Positions 1 through 10,227 of a DNA stretch of 64,000 bases are shown piece after piece. Both the position numbers and the translations under genes were made by a program. Under the pieces are notes generated by a model. It did not search any database and was not told the DNA's origin. It saw nothing but the letters and a program-made list of their open reading frames with translations. Origin of the DNA: Polynucleobacter sp. AM-26B4 (GTDB lineage Bacteria > Pseudomonadota > Gammaproteobacteria > Burkholderiales > Burkholderiaceae); the NCBI RefSeq assembly GCF_018882285.1, contig NZ_JACVOT010000001.1:1123916-1187915 (forward strand), in the 5' to 3' direction. The first letter of the stretch is position 1, and each line of letters starts with the position of its first letter.

Positions 1-3000
1 TACTCAAATCTTTGATGTTGGCTATGCCATTATTAATAGAGCCTGTGGAAGTGATTCTGTCAAAAGGAGTTCCTTGCGTCACAATTGGTTTGAGTACGCC
101 GCCAATATCCAAGGTCGCAATTCTAGTTAGGCCTTGAAAGCTGAGAACACCGAGCAATCTTGCAACGCCTGGATCAACTTGCAAAATCGTGCCCTTGATC
201 AAATCTAAAGATAGGTCTGCATTCAAAGATTTGATATCAAAACTATACGGAGCATTCGCCCAATTGATTTGCCCCACCAGCTTTCCAGATCCATCATCAA
301 TTGCTTTTGGAAAGCCAAGTTTTGATAGAAGCTTGCCAGCATTATTAATGTCTAAATCAAAATTCAGTTCTGTTTTGCCGGCGTTTAATTGTTTGGATTC
401 TTTTGGAAGAATCCATCTACCAGTTGCATTGATTTGGGCATCAGCCGTTTTCAAAAATAACTTTTCAATCTTCCAGTCATTTTTATCATTGCTGGCAAGT
501 AACTCCATCTTTCCATAAGACTTATTGTTAAAAATAAGTTCATCAGACTGAATATCTAAGGCTGGAATCTTTTGAATGCGTTTATTGACACCTTTGGTAA
601 GAGTTTCACCAGATTCAGTATTTTCAATCACTAACTGCTGGAGGCGTGCTGTTAGTTTTCCTTGAGGGAAGCCTGCTCGGGCTGATTTCCATTGAACCAA
701 ACCTTTGGCAACTGGCGATTGAATGCTGGCATGCCATTGCTCTTTATCGTGGGTGGCTTGTATGGCCACATCTTTGAATGATCTATCAGCCAATTTAAGG
801 TTTTTAATTTTTGCTGAAACAGTGTCAATATCAAAATCTGAACTGGTCGAAGCATTGGCATTTGCTGGTTTTGATGATTCAGGGAAGTTTTTATCGAGCC
901 AGTTCTGCCAAGCTGAAACGTCCAACTGGTCTAAAGCAATGGTGCTTGAGAAACCTTGTTGTGGGATATATCCAGGAGCGTTGATACCAAGGCCAAGGCG
1001 AATTTTTTGATTGGCGCTAGAGAGAAACTTAGCATCAATGATTTTGCCCAGCTTTAATTGACCTGACGTCGCTTTATCTGCAGTTTCACTTAAATTGCTT
1101 AAATTAAATTGACCAGTGAGCGCCTGACCAGATTTTTTATTGAATGGGGCTGGGAATTGAGAGTTGAGTTGATCGAGCTTTAAGCCCAAATCTAGTTGGT
1201 AACCTTTTGAGCGAATCGCAAGTTTTCCATCATAAGAAACCAAGCCGTTTAACTGCGCTTGTATTTTTTTGATTTCAGATGAGTCTGAGGCATTTAAGGC
1301 ATTGATCAATTGATTGATATCGACCTTGCCTGAAACCTTCATGTCTGAAGATGATTGCCAAGGTAATTTGTTCGCGTTATCGATCAATAGTTCGCCACCA
1401 AGCAATTGAGCCCTTAGGTTTCGACCGATCACGCTTTCTTCGGAAAATAAAATATCGCCAGAAATTTGCTGTACGTCGAGTTTTTGATTAATTTTTGCCT
1501 GATTTCTATCGAGCTTCAATTCACCTTGTAATTTGGTTTCTTTGGTGGCATTGAGGGGCATTTCAATATTGATCTTTAATTGAGCATTGCCTGAAAGCTC
1601 AATTTTTTTACTGATGGCTTCAATGCTTTTTCCTGATGGGCTATCAACGTAGTACTTGAGTAGTTCTTGGCTGGAGCCTTTGGCAACACCATTGATTTTT
1701 AATGTTGCAGTTGGGCTAACAATATTGTCTATAACTCCTTCTATATCTGTTAGCTGAACACTTTCGAATGAAGCTCTTTTTAAATCAAGTTGTAGTTTTG
1801 GACCTTTGAATGAAACGACGCCATGCACATCTGAAAAGTCTGACCATTGCCCTTGTTTTTTATCGGCAGTCGGGGCTGGTGAGTATTGAACTTGTTCAAT
1901 TGGTAAGTTGAGCTCAAAAATTCCTGGAAACTTGGTATCAAATGGAATATGCAGAGGGTCACCATGAATATGGATTTGACCATTGCGGATGACACCCTCT
2001 TTTAAAGCTGCATTCAAGTAAGCCCTGGCGGTTTTAGACATGCCCAGAGGGAAGTAGCCGGTCAAGTTTTTGACATTGGCTTCCAAAATATCTGCTTTGA
2101 TATAAAGATCAGCAGGATTTTTAGTAGTTTTGGCTTTGTAGTTGGCATCAAAAATCAAGTTGGCCGAATCGTTCTTCAGTTTCAGCTTGCTGATTTGATA
2201 TTCAAGGCCGGCATCTTTTTTAAGCCATTTAATTTTTCCCTTGATGAGATCTAGTGCAAGGCTGTCGTTCTCTAACATTTGAGGAAGAACAATGAATGCA
2301 TCCTCACTATCGAGCGTGAGTTCGCCGCCAAGTTCTGTTGCATAGAGCCTGCCAGTTAAGTTGGCTATTGAAAGCTGACCTTTTTTTTCGGGTTTTAGAT
2401 AGGCTTTTTCAAAATCAAATGAGAGTTTGTAATGAGATTCATTGAACCCTGGAATTTTTATATTGAACGGCAACTTGCTTGCCTCTGCATGCCAGTTAGC
2501 ATCTAAATTTTTTAAGGTCCCTGAAGGTTGGTATTGCTTGATGAATTCAGTGATGTCTTTGGGTAGTGGAAATTGTTTTGCTAGTTGCTCAACAAGATTG
2601 ATATCAATTTCATCGGCTTTAACTCCAGCGTGAGTGATGGCATCAATATTGGCGGCCATGTCCCAGTAAATGCTGATGCCGTTAAGTTCCTTTGGGGTGG
2701 ACTTATCGTTCACTTGCCATTTGAGCAATGGAGCGCTGACAGACATTTTTTTGCCAGCAGTTTTTTGCTCTAGCTCTGCATCCACTTTGGCAATCCTGAG
2801 CGGCGCACCTAAACGAGGCCATTCGATGTGAAGATTTTGTGCCGCAAGTTTTGTTGTTCCACCATCTAATGCTCCACCATCGATATAGGTGCGTCCTTGG
2901 GAGTTGAGTTGGCCAGAAATAACATTGATTGGACTATCAAATAATTGATTGACCTTAGCGATGTTGAGTTCGTTGATTTGCCACTCAAGTCTGCCGATCC

Positions 3001-3736
3001 AGTCTTTCCAGTTACCCGCATTGCCAAAAACACTGTGTCTGAAATCAGCTTTGATGGAGGCGGTATTTGAATGCCATGGCGTTTTGATATTTAGGTCAAT
3101 GGCATGTTTGAACCAAGTATTCTTTAAGCCAAGAGATTCAATGTCTATTGAATATTGACTGCTTTGAAAGCGTTGATCCAGCCAATTGATTTTGGCGTTT
3201 TTAACTTCAAGACTATCTTGCTCAAATAACCAATTACCAAATTTATAACCAGCACTTGATTGATCTAGTTTGATGCCGGCAATATTCCAGTTGCCTTTTG
3301 AATCTCTTTGTATCTGAATCAGCGCATCATCAAAACTTAGGTCGTGAAAGTGAGGCTCTAGTTTCCACAGAGTTTCCCAGGACAACTTTCCGCTTACTTG
3401 AGGGATGCTTAATTTGGGGGTGCTGGAATCGCCAAGTTCATAAAGCTTGATGTTGTCAATTTTGAATGCTGGCCAAAGAAAATCCCAACCAGTTTGAATA
3501 CTTTCAATTTTTAAATTAACACCCAGCGTTTGACTGATCACCTGCTCAAAAGAGGCTTTATTTTTTTCAACTTGTGGCCATATGTAAAAGCGTGTCAGCA
3601 GATGCACGACCACAAAAAGCAGGGCAATCAACAAAAGTAGCCATTGAGCTCTTTTTTTCCAAATGGCAAGACTATTCTCGTGAACTTGAAGTTTACGGAT
3701 GCTTTCCAGAGGGTTGAAATTGGATAACCATGACAT
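1..3736 (-). CDS. yhdP: YhdP/AsmA-like envelope protein (TIGR02099 family), 3' end outside window
   Basis: I translated the minus strand from an ATG at 3736 (begins MSWLSNFNPLESIRKL) and checked the first and last stretches codon by codon without meeting a stop; about 1245 codons lie in the window and the C-terminus is cut by the edge. A single membrane segment near residues 28-48 (WLLLLIALLFVVVHLL) anchors the protein in the inner membrane, followed by a very long beta-rich periplasmic region. Near the visible end is a GVARLLGVLSFQGL stretch typical of the conserved C-terminal AsmA-like domain of this family. Family members are thought to bridge the envelope and help phospholipid reach the outer membrane; that role is inferred from homologues. 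It is divergent from glnE, 44 bases apart. Confidence 0.85.
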   Translation of the reverse strand, partial: MSWLSNFNPLESIRKLQVHENSLAIWKKRAQWLLLLIALLFVVVHLLTRFYIWPQVEKNKASFEQVISQTLGVNLKIESIQTGWDFLWPAFKIDNIKLYELGDSSTPKLSIPQVSGKLSWETLWKLEPHFHDLSFDDALIQIQRDSKGNWNIAGIKLDQSSAGYKFGNWLFEQDSLEVKNAKINWLDQRFQSSQYSIDIESLGLKNTWFKHAIDLNIKTPWHSNTASIKADFRHSVFGNAGNWKDWIGRLEWQINELNIAKVNQLFDSPINVISGQLNSQGRTYIDGGALDGGTTKLAAQNLHIEWPRLGAPLRIAKVDAELEQKTAGKKMSVSAPLLKWQVNDKSTPKELNGISIYWDMAANIDAITHAGVKADEIDINLVEQLAKQFPLPKDITEFIKQYQPSGTLKNLDANWHAEASKLPFNIKIPGFNESHYKLSFDFEKAYLKPEKKGQLSIANLTGRLYATELGGELTLDSEDAFIVLPQMLENDSLALDLIKGKIKWLKKDAGLEYQISKLKLKNDSANLIFDANYKAKTTKNPADLYIKADILEANVKNLTGYFPLGMSKTARAYLNAALKEGVIRNGQIHIHGDPLHIPFDTKFPGIFELNLPIEQVQYSPAPTADKKQGQWSDFSDVHGVVSFKGPKLQLDLKRASFESVQLTDIEGVIDNIVSPTATLKINGVAKGSSQELLKYYVDSPSGKSIEAISKKIELSGNAQLKINIEMPLNATKETKLQGELKLDRNQAKINQKLDVQQISGDILFSEESVIGRNLRAQLLGGELLIDNANKLPWQSSSDMKVSGKVDINQLINALNASDSSEIKKIQAQLNGLVSYDGKLAIRSKGYQLDLGLKLDQLNSQFPAPFNKKSGQALTGQFNLSNLSETADKATSGQLKLGKIIDAKFLSSANQKIRLGLGINAPGYIPQQGFSSTIALDQLDVSAWQNWLDKNFPESSKPANANASTSSDFDIDTVSAKIKNLKLADRSFKDVAIQATHDKEQWHASIQSPVAKGLVQWKSARAGFPQGKLTARLQQLVIENTESGETLTKGVNKRIQKIPALDIQSDELIFNNKSYGKMELLASNDKNDWKIEKLFLKTADAQINATGRWILPKESKQLNAGKTELNFDLDINNAGKLLSKLGFPKAIDDGSGKLVGQINWANAPYSFDIKSLNADLSLDLIKGTILQVDPGVARLLGVLSFQGLTRIATLDIGGVLKPIVTQGTPFDRITSTGSINNGIANIKDLS

Positions 3737-3780
3737 TTTTATAATTATGCTGTAGCCGAGCAGGTATTGATAGCGATAAC

Positions 3781-6588
3781 ATGATACCTATGACAACAAT
3801 TCACCCTAAACTTTCCGCTCTTTTAGACCATTCAGCCTATGCCGTCCGTTGGCTAACTGCCCGCCCAGAATGGTCTTCAGAAATTGGTGAAATGGCCTCC
3901 AGCCCTGTGAGCGAGTCGGTGATTGATGATTTACTTAAATCTGCACTTCCAGCTGAGGCGGATCAAGCCCAAAGTATTGATGATTTGGCAGCTAATTTAC
4001 GCCTTGCACGCCAAAAATTCATGTTGCTGATAGCTGCTCGAGATTTTAATGGCGCAGCCGATGTGCAAGAAGTCACTCAAGCCATGAGTTGCTTTGCCGA
4101 AAAGGTCACTGCCTTAGCGATTGAGGCAATCCGACAAGATATCAAGCCGATGGTTGGTGAGCCCCTGAATCAGCGTGGTGATTACTCGCCCATGATGATT
4201 GTTGGTATGGGTAAATTAGGCGGACGTGAGCTGAATGTTTCATCGGATATTGATTTGGTCTTTTTATACGAAGAGGATGGTGAAACTCAAGGGGGCTCAA
4301 AAAGTATTTCACATCAAGAGTGGTACACGCGCGTTGGCAAACGTCTGATTGCCTTGTTGAGCGAATTAAGGTCTGAGGGTTTTATATTCAGAGTGGATAT
4401 GCGCCTAAGACCCAATGGCGATTCTGGACCTCTGGTTTGTAGCCTTGGGATGCTCGAGGAATACTTCTGCGTTCAGGGTCGTGAATGGGAAAGGTATGCA
4501 TGGATTAAGGGACGCATGATTTATCCCTCGCCTGATATGCCTGCTTATGAAAGATGCCAAAAAGGTTTGCAAGATTTGGTCAGGCCATTTGTTTACAGAC
4601 GCTACCTTGATTTTGGCGTGATTGCGGCGATCAGAGAGCTGCATGGACAAATTCAGCAAGAAGCTGAAAAGCGCAGTCTGATGCATCCAGAAAGAGCGGC
4701 GGATGTGAAGTTGGGGCGCGGAGGAATTCGTGAAATTGAATTCATGGCGCAAATGTTTCAATTGGTGCGAGGCGGTCAAGATCCTGGCCTGAGGATTCGC
4801 CCGACATTGGAAGTTTTAAAAGCTGTTTTTGAGCGCCAGTTAATTGGTCAGGTGGAGCTTGATCAACTCACCAATGCCTATGTTTACCTTAGAAAATTAG
4901 AGCATCGCTTGCAATACTGGGAAGATGCTCAAACACATCACCTGCCTGGTGATGATGCTTCTCAGCAAAGATTAGGTATTGCGATGGGCCATGCCACCTT
5001 GGATGAGTTCAAAAAGCAATTGGCACAACATCGAGACAATGTCGCCAAATTATTTGCAGATGCGTTCGTATTGAAAAAGCATCAAGCAGAGACTGATTCA
5101 GAGGGGGCTGATCTTGCTGTATGGTCGCCACCTGCTGACTACTCTGCTTTGACTGAGAAATGGAGTGAGTGGTGGGGCAGTGCGCGCTGGCGCTCTTTAT
5201 CTGACTCATCGAGAAGAAAGTTCACGCAATTGATGTCTGCAGCAACTGGTCACGTAGAGCAGCAGGGCTGGGGCTTATCAAGATCTGATGAGGTCATGGT
5301 GAGAATGATGAATTTGCTAGATTCAATTTCTAGGCGTGCATCGTATCTTGCGTTGTTGAGTGAGTACCCTCATATTTTAAGTAGGCTGATCTCATTGATT
5401 TCAGCCTCTAAGTGGGGCACAGATTATTTGACTCAGCACCCACATTTATTGGATGATCTTTTAACTGGTCAAGGTCAATACACGCCAGAAGATCATCCTG
5501 CGGTTTATTGGACAAAGCTCAAGGCAGATATCAATATTTTGCTAGACGACGCTATGGATAATGGCGACCAAGCTGAGCAAGCCATGGATATATTGAGGCA
5601 AGTTCATCACACTGAAACATTCCTGACTTTGTTAGCAGAGTTAGGGATTGGACGAGATCAACCATTGCCGATTGAAAAGGTGAGTGATCGACTCTCCGCT
5701 TTGGCTGATTTGATTCTTGGTTTGACTCTAGAGAGAGTTTGGCCGATGGTGGCCAAGAAGTTCCAATTAAATGAAGTAATCCCGCCTTCCTTCGCAGTGA
5801 TCGCCTACGGCAAGCTGGGGGGCAAAGAGCTGGGGTATGCATCCGATTTGGACATTGTCTTTTTGTACGATGCCCCAGAGTCTGATCAGACTGCAGGAGA
5901 GATCTACGCATTCTATGCAAGACGCTTGATTGCATGGCTCACCGCATCAACTTCAGCGGGCATTCTTTTTGAAATCGATACTCGTTTAAGACCCAATGGC
6001 GCAGCAGGATTGTTGGTGACTAGCATTGATTCATTCAGACGTTATCAATTGCGAGAGGGTGATAACTCTGCATGGCTTTGGGAACATCAGGCTTTAACTC
6101 GCGCACGTTTTTGCGCTGGTGATGTGGCCATTGGTGAGAAGTTTGAAAAAATCAGGTCAGAAGTATTGGCCCAAGAAAGAAATGAAGCTTTGCTCAAGCA
6201 AGAAATTCTAGACATGCGTCAAAAAGTCAGTGAGGGTCATCCCAATGACTCGGGCTTATTTGATATCAAACATGACAGCGGTGGTATGGTTGATATTGAA
6301 TTCATTGTTCAGTATTTGGTCTTGCGTTTCAGTCAAGGCCATCCAATACTTTTAGGTAACTTGGGAAATATCGCTTTGTTATCTCTGGCCAGTGAGGAAG
6401 GTTTGATTCCAAGTGATCAAGCGCTGAAGGCTGCGAATGCTTATCGTCTTTATCGTGAATACCAGCATCGCATCAGATTAGATGGCGCTGATAAAACCAG
6501 GGTGTCTCAGGATCAGATGGATGCCGCTTTGATTGAGTCGCGTGATTGCGTTAAGAAACTCTGGGAAAAAGTTTTACTTACCCAGTAA
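3781..6588 (+). CDS. glnE: Bifunctional glutamine synthetase adenylyltransferase/deadenylase
   Basis: This 935-residue protein adds AMP to and removes it from glutamine synthetase, tuning ammonia assimilation to nitrogen status under PII control. The two nucleotidyltransferase halves are both visible: a GKLGGREL block at 144-151 followed by D156/D158, and a second GKLGGKEL block at 677-684 followed by D689/D691. Length matches the family (about 930-950). The N-terminal half is the adenylyl-removing domain and the C-terminal half the adenylyltransferase, from family knowledge. An alternative ATG three codons in (3790) is equally possible. Its 3' end overlaps recN on the opposite strand by 15 bases. 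Confidence 0.95.
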   Translation: MIPMTTIHPKLSALLDHSAYAVRWLTARPEWSSEIGEMASSPVSESVIDDLLKSALPAEADQAQSIDDLAANLRLARQKFMLLIAARDFNGAADVQEVTQAMSCFAEKVTALAIEAIRQDIKPMVGEPLNQRGDYSPMMIVGMGKLGGRELNVSSDIDLVFLYEEDGETQGGSKSISHQEWYTRVGKRLIALLSELRSEGFIFRVDMRLRPNGDSGPLVCSLGMLEEYFCVQGREWERYAWIKGRMIYPSPDMPAYERCQKGLQDLVRPFVYRRYLDFGVIAAIRELHGQIQQEAEKRSLMHPERAADVKLGRGGIREIEFMAQMFQLVRGGQDPGLRIRPTLEVLKAVFERQLIGQVELDQLTNAYVYLRKLEHRLQYWEDAQTHHLPGDDASQQRLGIAMGHATLDEFKKQLAQHRDNVAKLFADAFVLKKHQAETDSEGADLAVWSPPADYSALTEKWSEWWGSARWRSLSDSSRRKFTQLMSAATGHVEQQGWGLSRSDEVMVRMMNLLDSISRRASYLALLSEYPHILSRLISLISASKWGTDYLTQHPHLLDDLLTGQGQYTPEDHPAVYWTKLKADINILLDDAMDNGDQAEQAMDILRQVHHTETFLTLLAELGIGRDQPLPIEKVSDRLSALADLILGLTLERVWPMVAKKFQLNEVIPPSFAVIAYGKLGGKELGYASDLDIVFLYDAPESDQTAGEIYAFYARRLIAWLTASTSAGILFEIDTRLRPNGAAGLLVTSIDSFRRYQLREGDNSAWLWEHQALTRARFCAGDVAIGEKFEKIRSEVLAQERNEALLKQEILDMRQKVSEGHPNDSGLFDIKHDSGGMVDIEFIVQYLVLRFSQGHPILLGNLGNIALLSLASEEGLIPSDQALKAANAYRLYREYQHRIRLDGADKTRVSQDQMDAALIESRDCVKKLWEKVLLTQ

Positions 6589-8241
6589 TTCTCGGGCGTG
6601 ACGTCTGGTGGTGTCTGTGATTTCAGCGCCACCAAGCATTCTTGCAATTTCTTCAACGCGTTCTTGTCTGCTCAATATTTGCATGCTTGAGATGGTCACA
6701 TTGTCTTGGCTTAGTTTGGCAACTTTCCAATGTTGATGGCCTTCAGCTGCTACTTGAGGTAAGTGGGTCACACACAAGACTTGATGTGCTTGCCCCAATT
6801 CTTTTAGGCGCTTACCAACTGTTTCAGCAACTGCGCCACCAATACCAGAATCAACTTCGTCAAAAATCAAAGTTGGTATTTGACTGGCTTCGGAAGTGAT
6901 CACGCTGATGGCCAAACTAATTCGAGCCAATTCACCACCAGAGGCAACTTTTGCAAGCTGCTTAGGTGTTGCGCCTGGGTGACCAGCCACCAAGAATTCA
7001 ACTTGCTCTAAACCATGAGCATTGCCTTCTTCAAGAGCTTCAATTTGGATTGCAAACACACCACCAGCCATGGCTAAATCTTGCATCGCCGCTGTTACTA
7101 GAGTTTCTAATGTTTTTGCTGCCGCGATTCTTTCTTGACTTAACTTTTTGGCACTCTTTAAATAAGCCGCCAAAGTTTTGCTGAGATTTTGTTCAAGAGC
7201 ACCCAAATCTTGTGAGTTTTTAATGGCAGTGACTTGTTCCTGAATCTCTGCCCATTTTTCCGGAAGATCATTCGGCATCACTTTGAATTTTTTAGCGGCG
7301 CTGTGAAGTGCCTTGAGGCGTTCTTCAACAGTTGCTAAGCGCTCAGGATCTACATCTATTTTTTGCAAATAGCGATTCAGACTGTGACTTGCTTCGCCAA
7401 TTTGTATTTGCGCAGATTCAATGGCGATTTTTGCATCTTCTAAGTTGCTATCAAGCTTCGCTAGATCAGCAATTTCATGGAATGCTTTCGAGAGAAGTTC
7501 TTCCGCATTACCCTCTTGATCTTGGAGTGCTTGAATGGCGTTTTGTGAGCCCTCAATGAGTTTGGCTGCATTCGCTAAGCGCGCATGGTCTTGCTCAATC
7601 TCTGCCCATTCACCAGCTTGTGGTGCCAACGCATCTAATTCTTCAAGCTGCCAAGCCAAACGCTCTTGCTCTTTTTGTAAGTTCTCACCAGCATTCTTTG
7701 CAAGCTCTAATTGTTTCTTGGCTGTTTGCCAGGCTTGATAAAGTTGTTTAACTTCTGCAACCAATCCATCAAGGTTGGCTTGGTTATCCAAAAGATCTCT
7801 TTGGGCACCAGATTTAAGAAGTAATTGATGTGCGTGCTGTCCATGGATATCAACCAAAAAGCTTGAAAGCTCTTTGAGTTGACTCAATGTGGCTGTGCCC
7901 CCATTGATAAAGGCCTTGCTACGTCCTGTGGTGTCAATCACTCTTTTGAGAATGATGGTTGCACCATCGTCTTCAGCAGAAAATTCTTGCGACTCTAGCC
8001 ATGCAGAAATGGTTTTTTTAAGAGGGTCATTCAAAGAAAAAATTGCAGATATCTCCGCACGATTTTTCCCTTCTCTTATTTGGCTTGGATCTGCTCGTTC
8101 CCCCATTGCTAGAGAAAGGGCGTCCAACAAAATAGATTTGCCTGCGCCAGTCTCGCCAGTTAGAACGGTGAAGCCACTTTCCAAATCGATATCTAGTTCA
8201 TCGACAATCACAAAGTCGCGAATATATAAGCTACGTAACAT
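6574..8241 (-). CDS. recN: DNA repair ATPase RecN
   Basis: SMC-like ATPase of 555 residues that acts in double-strand-break repair by recombination. It has a Walker A motif GETGAGKS at 29-36, long Glu/Lys/Ala-rich coiled-coil arms in the middle, and the C-terminal ABC signature region (KVASGGELARISLA) followed by the Walker B stretch TLIFDEVDSGIGG. I chose ATG 8241 (MLRSLYIRDF), which matches the usual N-terminus; an in-frame ATG at 8271 would overlap nadK and add ten unconserved residues. It lies 2 bases after nadK, so the two are probably one transcript. Confidence 0.95.
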   Translation of the reverse strand: MLRSLYIRDFVIVDELDIDLESGFTVLTGETGAGKSILLDALSLAMGERADPSQIREGKNRAEISAIFSLNDPLKKTISAWLESQEFSAEDDGATIILKRVIDTTGRSKAFINGGTATLSQLKELSSFLVDIHGQHAHQLLLKSGAQRDLLDNQANLDGLVAEVKQLYQAWQTAKKQLELAKNAGENLQKEQERLAWQLEELDALAPQAGEWAEIEQDHARLANAAKLIEGSQNAIQALQDQEGNAEELLSKAFHEIADLAKLDSNLEDAKIAIESAQIQIGEASHSLNRYLQKIDVDPERLATVEERLKALHSAAKKFKVMPNDLPEKWAEIQEQVTAIKNSQDLGALEQNLSKTLAAYLKSAKKLSQERIAAAKTLETLVTAAMQDLAMAGGVFAIQIEALEEGNAHGLEQVEFLVAGHPGATPKQLAKVASGGELARISLAISVITSEASQIPTLIFDEVDSGIGGAVAETVGKRLKELGQAHQVLCVTHLPQVAAEGHQHWKVAKLSQDNVTISSMQILSRQERVEEIARMLGGAEITDTTRRHARELLGK

Positions 8242-8243
8242 GG

Positions 8244-9149
8244 TTAGAAAGAAGAGGGGTGTTCGTTCCAATGCAACTTCTGTCGAAGAGCTCTGTAATC
8301 GCTGTGATCAATTGGATGAAGCAGTGTGATTGTTTTTTTGGATTGCTTGATTCTGATTTGATCACCGACTTGGAGTTGGGTCAGTGATTGCATGTCAAAG
8401 TTAACGCTGACATCTTTGCCGCCAATTAATTCAATCTCAATCAATGAATCACTCGGTAAAACAATCGGGCGATTGGAGAGTGCATGCGGTGCAATCGGCG
8501 CTAGCACCACCCCTGCCACTGAGGGATGAAGGATTGGACCGCCTGCAGACATCGCATAGGCAGTTGAGCCAGTGGGAGTTGCCACAATCAAACCATCAGA
8601 TCGTTGGTTGTACATGAACTGACCATTCACGCGAACAGTGAGCTCAAGCATGCCTGAGATGCCAGAACGATTCACAACAACATCATTCAAGGCTGATCCT
8701 GTGCCAATGATCTGGTCATTTCTGAAAACCTCTGCTTCAAGCAGGTAACGACTGTCTGACTCATAGTGACCTTTGAGCATTTCAGTTAAAACCAATTCAA
8801 CGTCTTGAAGAGGGATGTCAGTCATGTAACCAAGAGTTCCCATGTTGATACCAATCAAAGGAACGTCTTGACCTGCAATTTGTCTTGCGATGCCAAGCAT
8901 GGTGCCATCACCACCCAGAACAATTACCAAATCAATATTCGATTTAAAGTCTTTGGCAGCAACACTTGGAATTTGAGTAATCGTTGTGTTTTGAGCTGTT
9001 TCTGCCTCTAAAAAGACCTCACACCCCAAGTTTTTAAGGATGTTTGAGAGGTTCAAAAGCATGTGTGCAAAGCCATCCGCCTGGTATTTGCCTACCAAGG
9101 CGATTTTTTTAAAATGTCTCTGAGCGCTTTTTGTCTTAAGATTTGACAT
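8244..9149 (-). CDS. nadK: NAD kinase
   Basis: ATP-dependent NAD kinase (301 residues) that makes NADP from NAD in the cytoplasm. Diagnostic motifs are present: GGDGT at 79-83, the ND pair at 155-156 (ALNDVVV), and TPTGSTAY at 191-198. It is the first gene of a nadK-recN pair on the minus strand, divergent from hrcA with 43 bases between them. The nadK-recN and hrcA neighbourhood is common in beta- and gammaproteobacteria. Confidence 0.96.
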   Translation of the reverse strand: MSNLKTKSAQRHFKKIALVGKYQADGFAHMLLNLSNILKNLGCEVFLEAETAQNTTITQIPSVAAKDFKSNIDLVIVLGGDGTMLGIARQIAGQDVPLIGINMGTLGYMTDIPLQDVELVLTEMLKGHYESDSRYLLEAEVFRNDQIIGTGSALNDVVVNRSGISGMLELTVRVNGQFMYNQRSDGLIVATPTGSTAYAMSAGGPILHPSVAGVVLAPIAPHALSNRPIVLPSDSLIEIELIGGKDVSVNFDMQSLTQLQVGDQIRIKQSKKTITLLHPIDHSDYRALRQKLHWNEHPSSF

Positions 9150-9157
9150 GTTGATGA

Positions 9158-9192
9158 TTAAACCATAGCCCCAATAGCCCTACAATTGCTAA
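9158..9192 (+). promoter_or_regulatory. Probable sigma-70 promoter of hrcA, leaderless geometry
   Basis: A -10 hexamer TACAAT at 9181-9186 lies 17 bases after TTAAAC (9158-9163), a weak -35. Only 6 bases separate the -10 from the hrcA ATG at 9193, and no Shine-Dalgarno sequence is visible, so transcription would begin at or next to the start codon. Confidence 0.5.
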
Positions 9193-10218
9193 ATGATGGA
9201 TGACCGTTCAAAAAGCCTACTAAAAACCCTGATTGAGCACTATATTGCCGATGGCCAGCCCGTTGGCTCTCGCGCTTTGTCTAAATTTTCGGGCTTGGAT
9301 CTATCGGCCGCAACGATCCGCAATGTCATGGCTGATCTGGAGGATATGGGTTTTGTGGCCAGTCCGCACACGTCTGCTGGACGCATTCCAACGCCTAAGG
9401 GTTATCGACTCTTTGTCGACACGATGCTCACGGTGAAGCCGGTTGAAGAAATCATGGCTCATGAAGCACAAGATGCTATTCAGGCAGATGCCCCACAAAG
9501 AGTGGTGGCAGCAGCAGCCCAAGTTTTATCAAACTTATCAAATTTCGCTGGGGTGGTGATGACCCCAAGGCGCTCAGAAGTTTTTAAGCAAGTAGAGTTC
9601 TTGAGGTTGTCAGAGAAACGCGTGCTTTTGATTTTGGTGACACCTGAGGGCGATGTACAAAACAGAATTATTCTGACTGAACGAGACTACGGCCCATCTG
9701 AATTGATTGAAGCCAGTAATTATTTGAACAGTCAGTTTGCAGGGTTGAGCTTTTTTGCAGTCAAAGAAAAGTTGCGCCAAGAGTTAGAAGGTATCCGCTC
9801 AGGCATCTCGTCTTTGATGGAAGCTGCTTTGAAGGTTGGTGCAGAAAATGCCAAGCCTGATTCAAACATGATCATCTCCGGTGAAAGACGTTTGTTGAAC
9901 GTCGGTGATCTTTCTTCTGACATGGTCAAGTTAAAGCAATTGTTTGGTATGTTTGAAGAGAAAACTGAATTACTTCAACTATTGGATGTTTCTTCTCGAG
10001 CAGAGGGTGTTCAAGTATTCATTGGTGGTGAAAGTGAGTTGGTGCCCATGGAAGATATGGCGGTCATCACTGCTCCCTACAGTGTGGATGGCAGAATTGT
10101 TGGTACCTTGGGAGTGATCGGCCCGACCCGTATGGCATATGAGAGAGTGATACCAATTGTTGATATCACATCAAAATTACTATCAAGCGCTTTGAGTAGC
10201 GGCATTTTTAATAAGTGA
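9193..10218 (+). CDS. hrcA: Heat-inducible transcription repressor HrcA
   Basis: Repressor of 341 residues that binds CIRCE operators and is kept active by GroEL. The N-terminal winged helix is clear ([22 protein letters not shown], then [18 protein letters not shown]), followed by the GAF-like and dimerisation regions. Two ATGs in tandem (9193, 9196) are possible starts. I found no CIRCE-type repeat (TTAGCACTC-N9-GAGTGCTAA) near hrcA, grpE or dnaK here, so its targets are probably elsewhere, typically groESL. It is followed 9 bases later by hemH. Confidence 0.95.
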   Translation: MMDDRSKSLLKTLIEHYIADGQPVGSRALSKFSGLDLSAATIRNVMADLEDMGFVASPHTSAGRIPTPKGYRLFVDTMLTVKPVEEIMAHEAQDAIQADAPQRVVAAAAQVLSNLSNFAGVVMTPRRSEVFKQVEFLRLSEKRVLLILVTPEGDVQNRIILTERDYGPSELIEASNYLNSQFAGLSFFAVKEKLRQELEGIRSGISSLMEAALKVGAENAKPDSNMIISGERRLLNVGDLSSDMVKLKQLFGMFEEKTELLQLLDVSSRAEGVQVFIGGESELVPMEDMAVITAPYSVDGRIVGTLGVIGPTRMAYERVIPIVDITSKLLSSALSSGIFNK

Positions 10219-10227
10219 GGAAGTTTT

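Noticed and set aside
1..3700. Several short plus-strand open frames across the first 3.7 kb.
   Set aside because: They are shadows of the single long minus-strand YhdP-like gene that I translated through this region.
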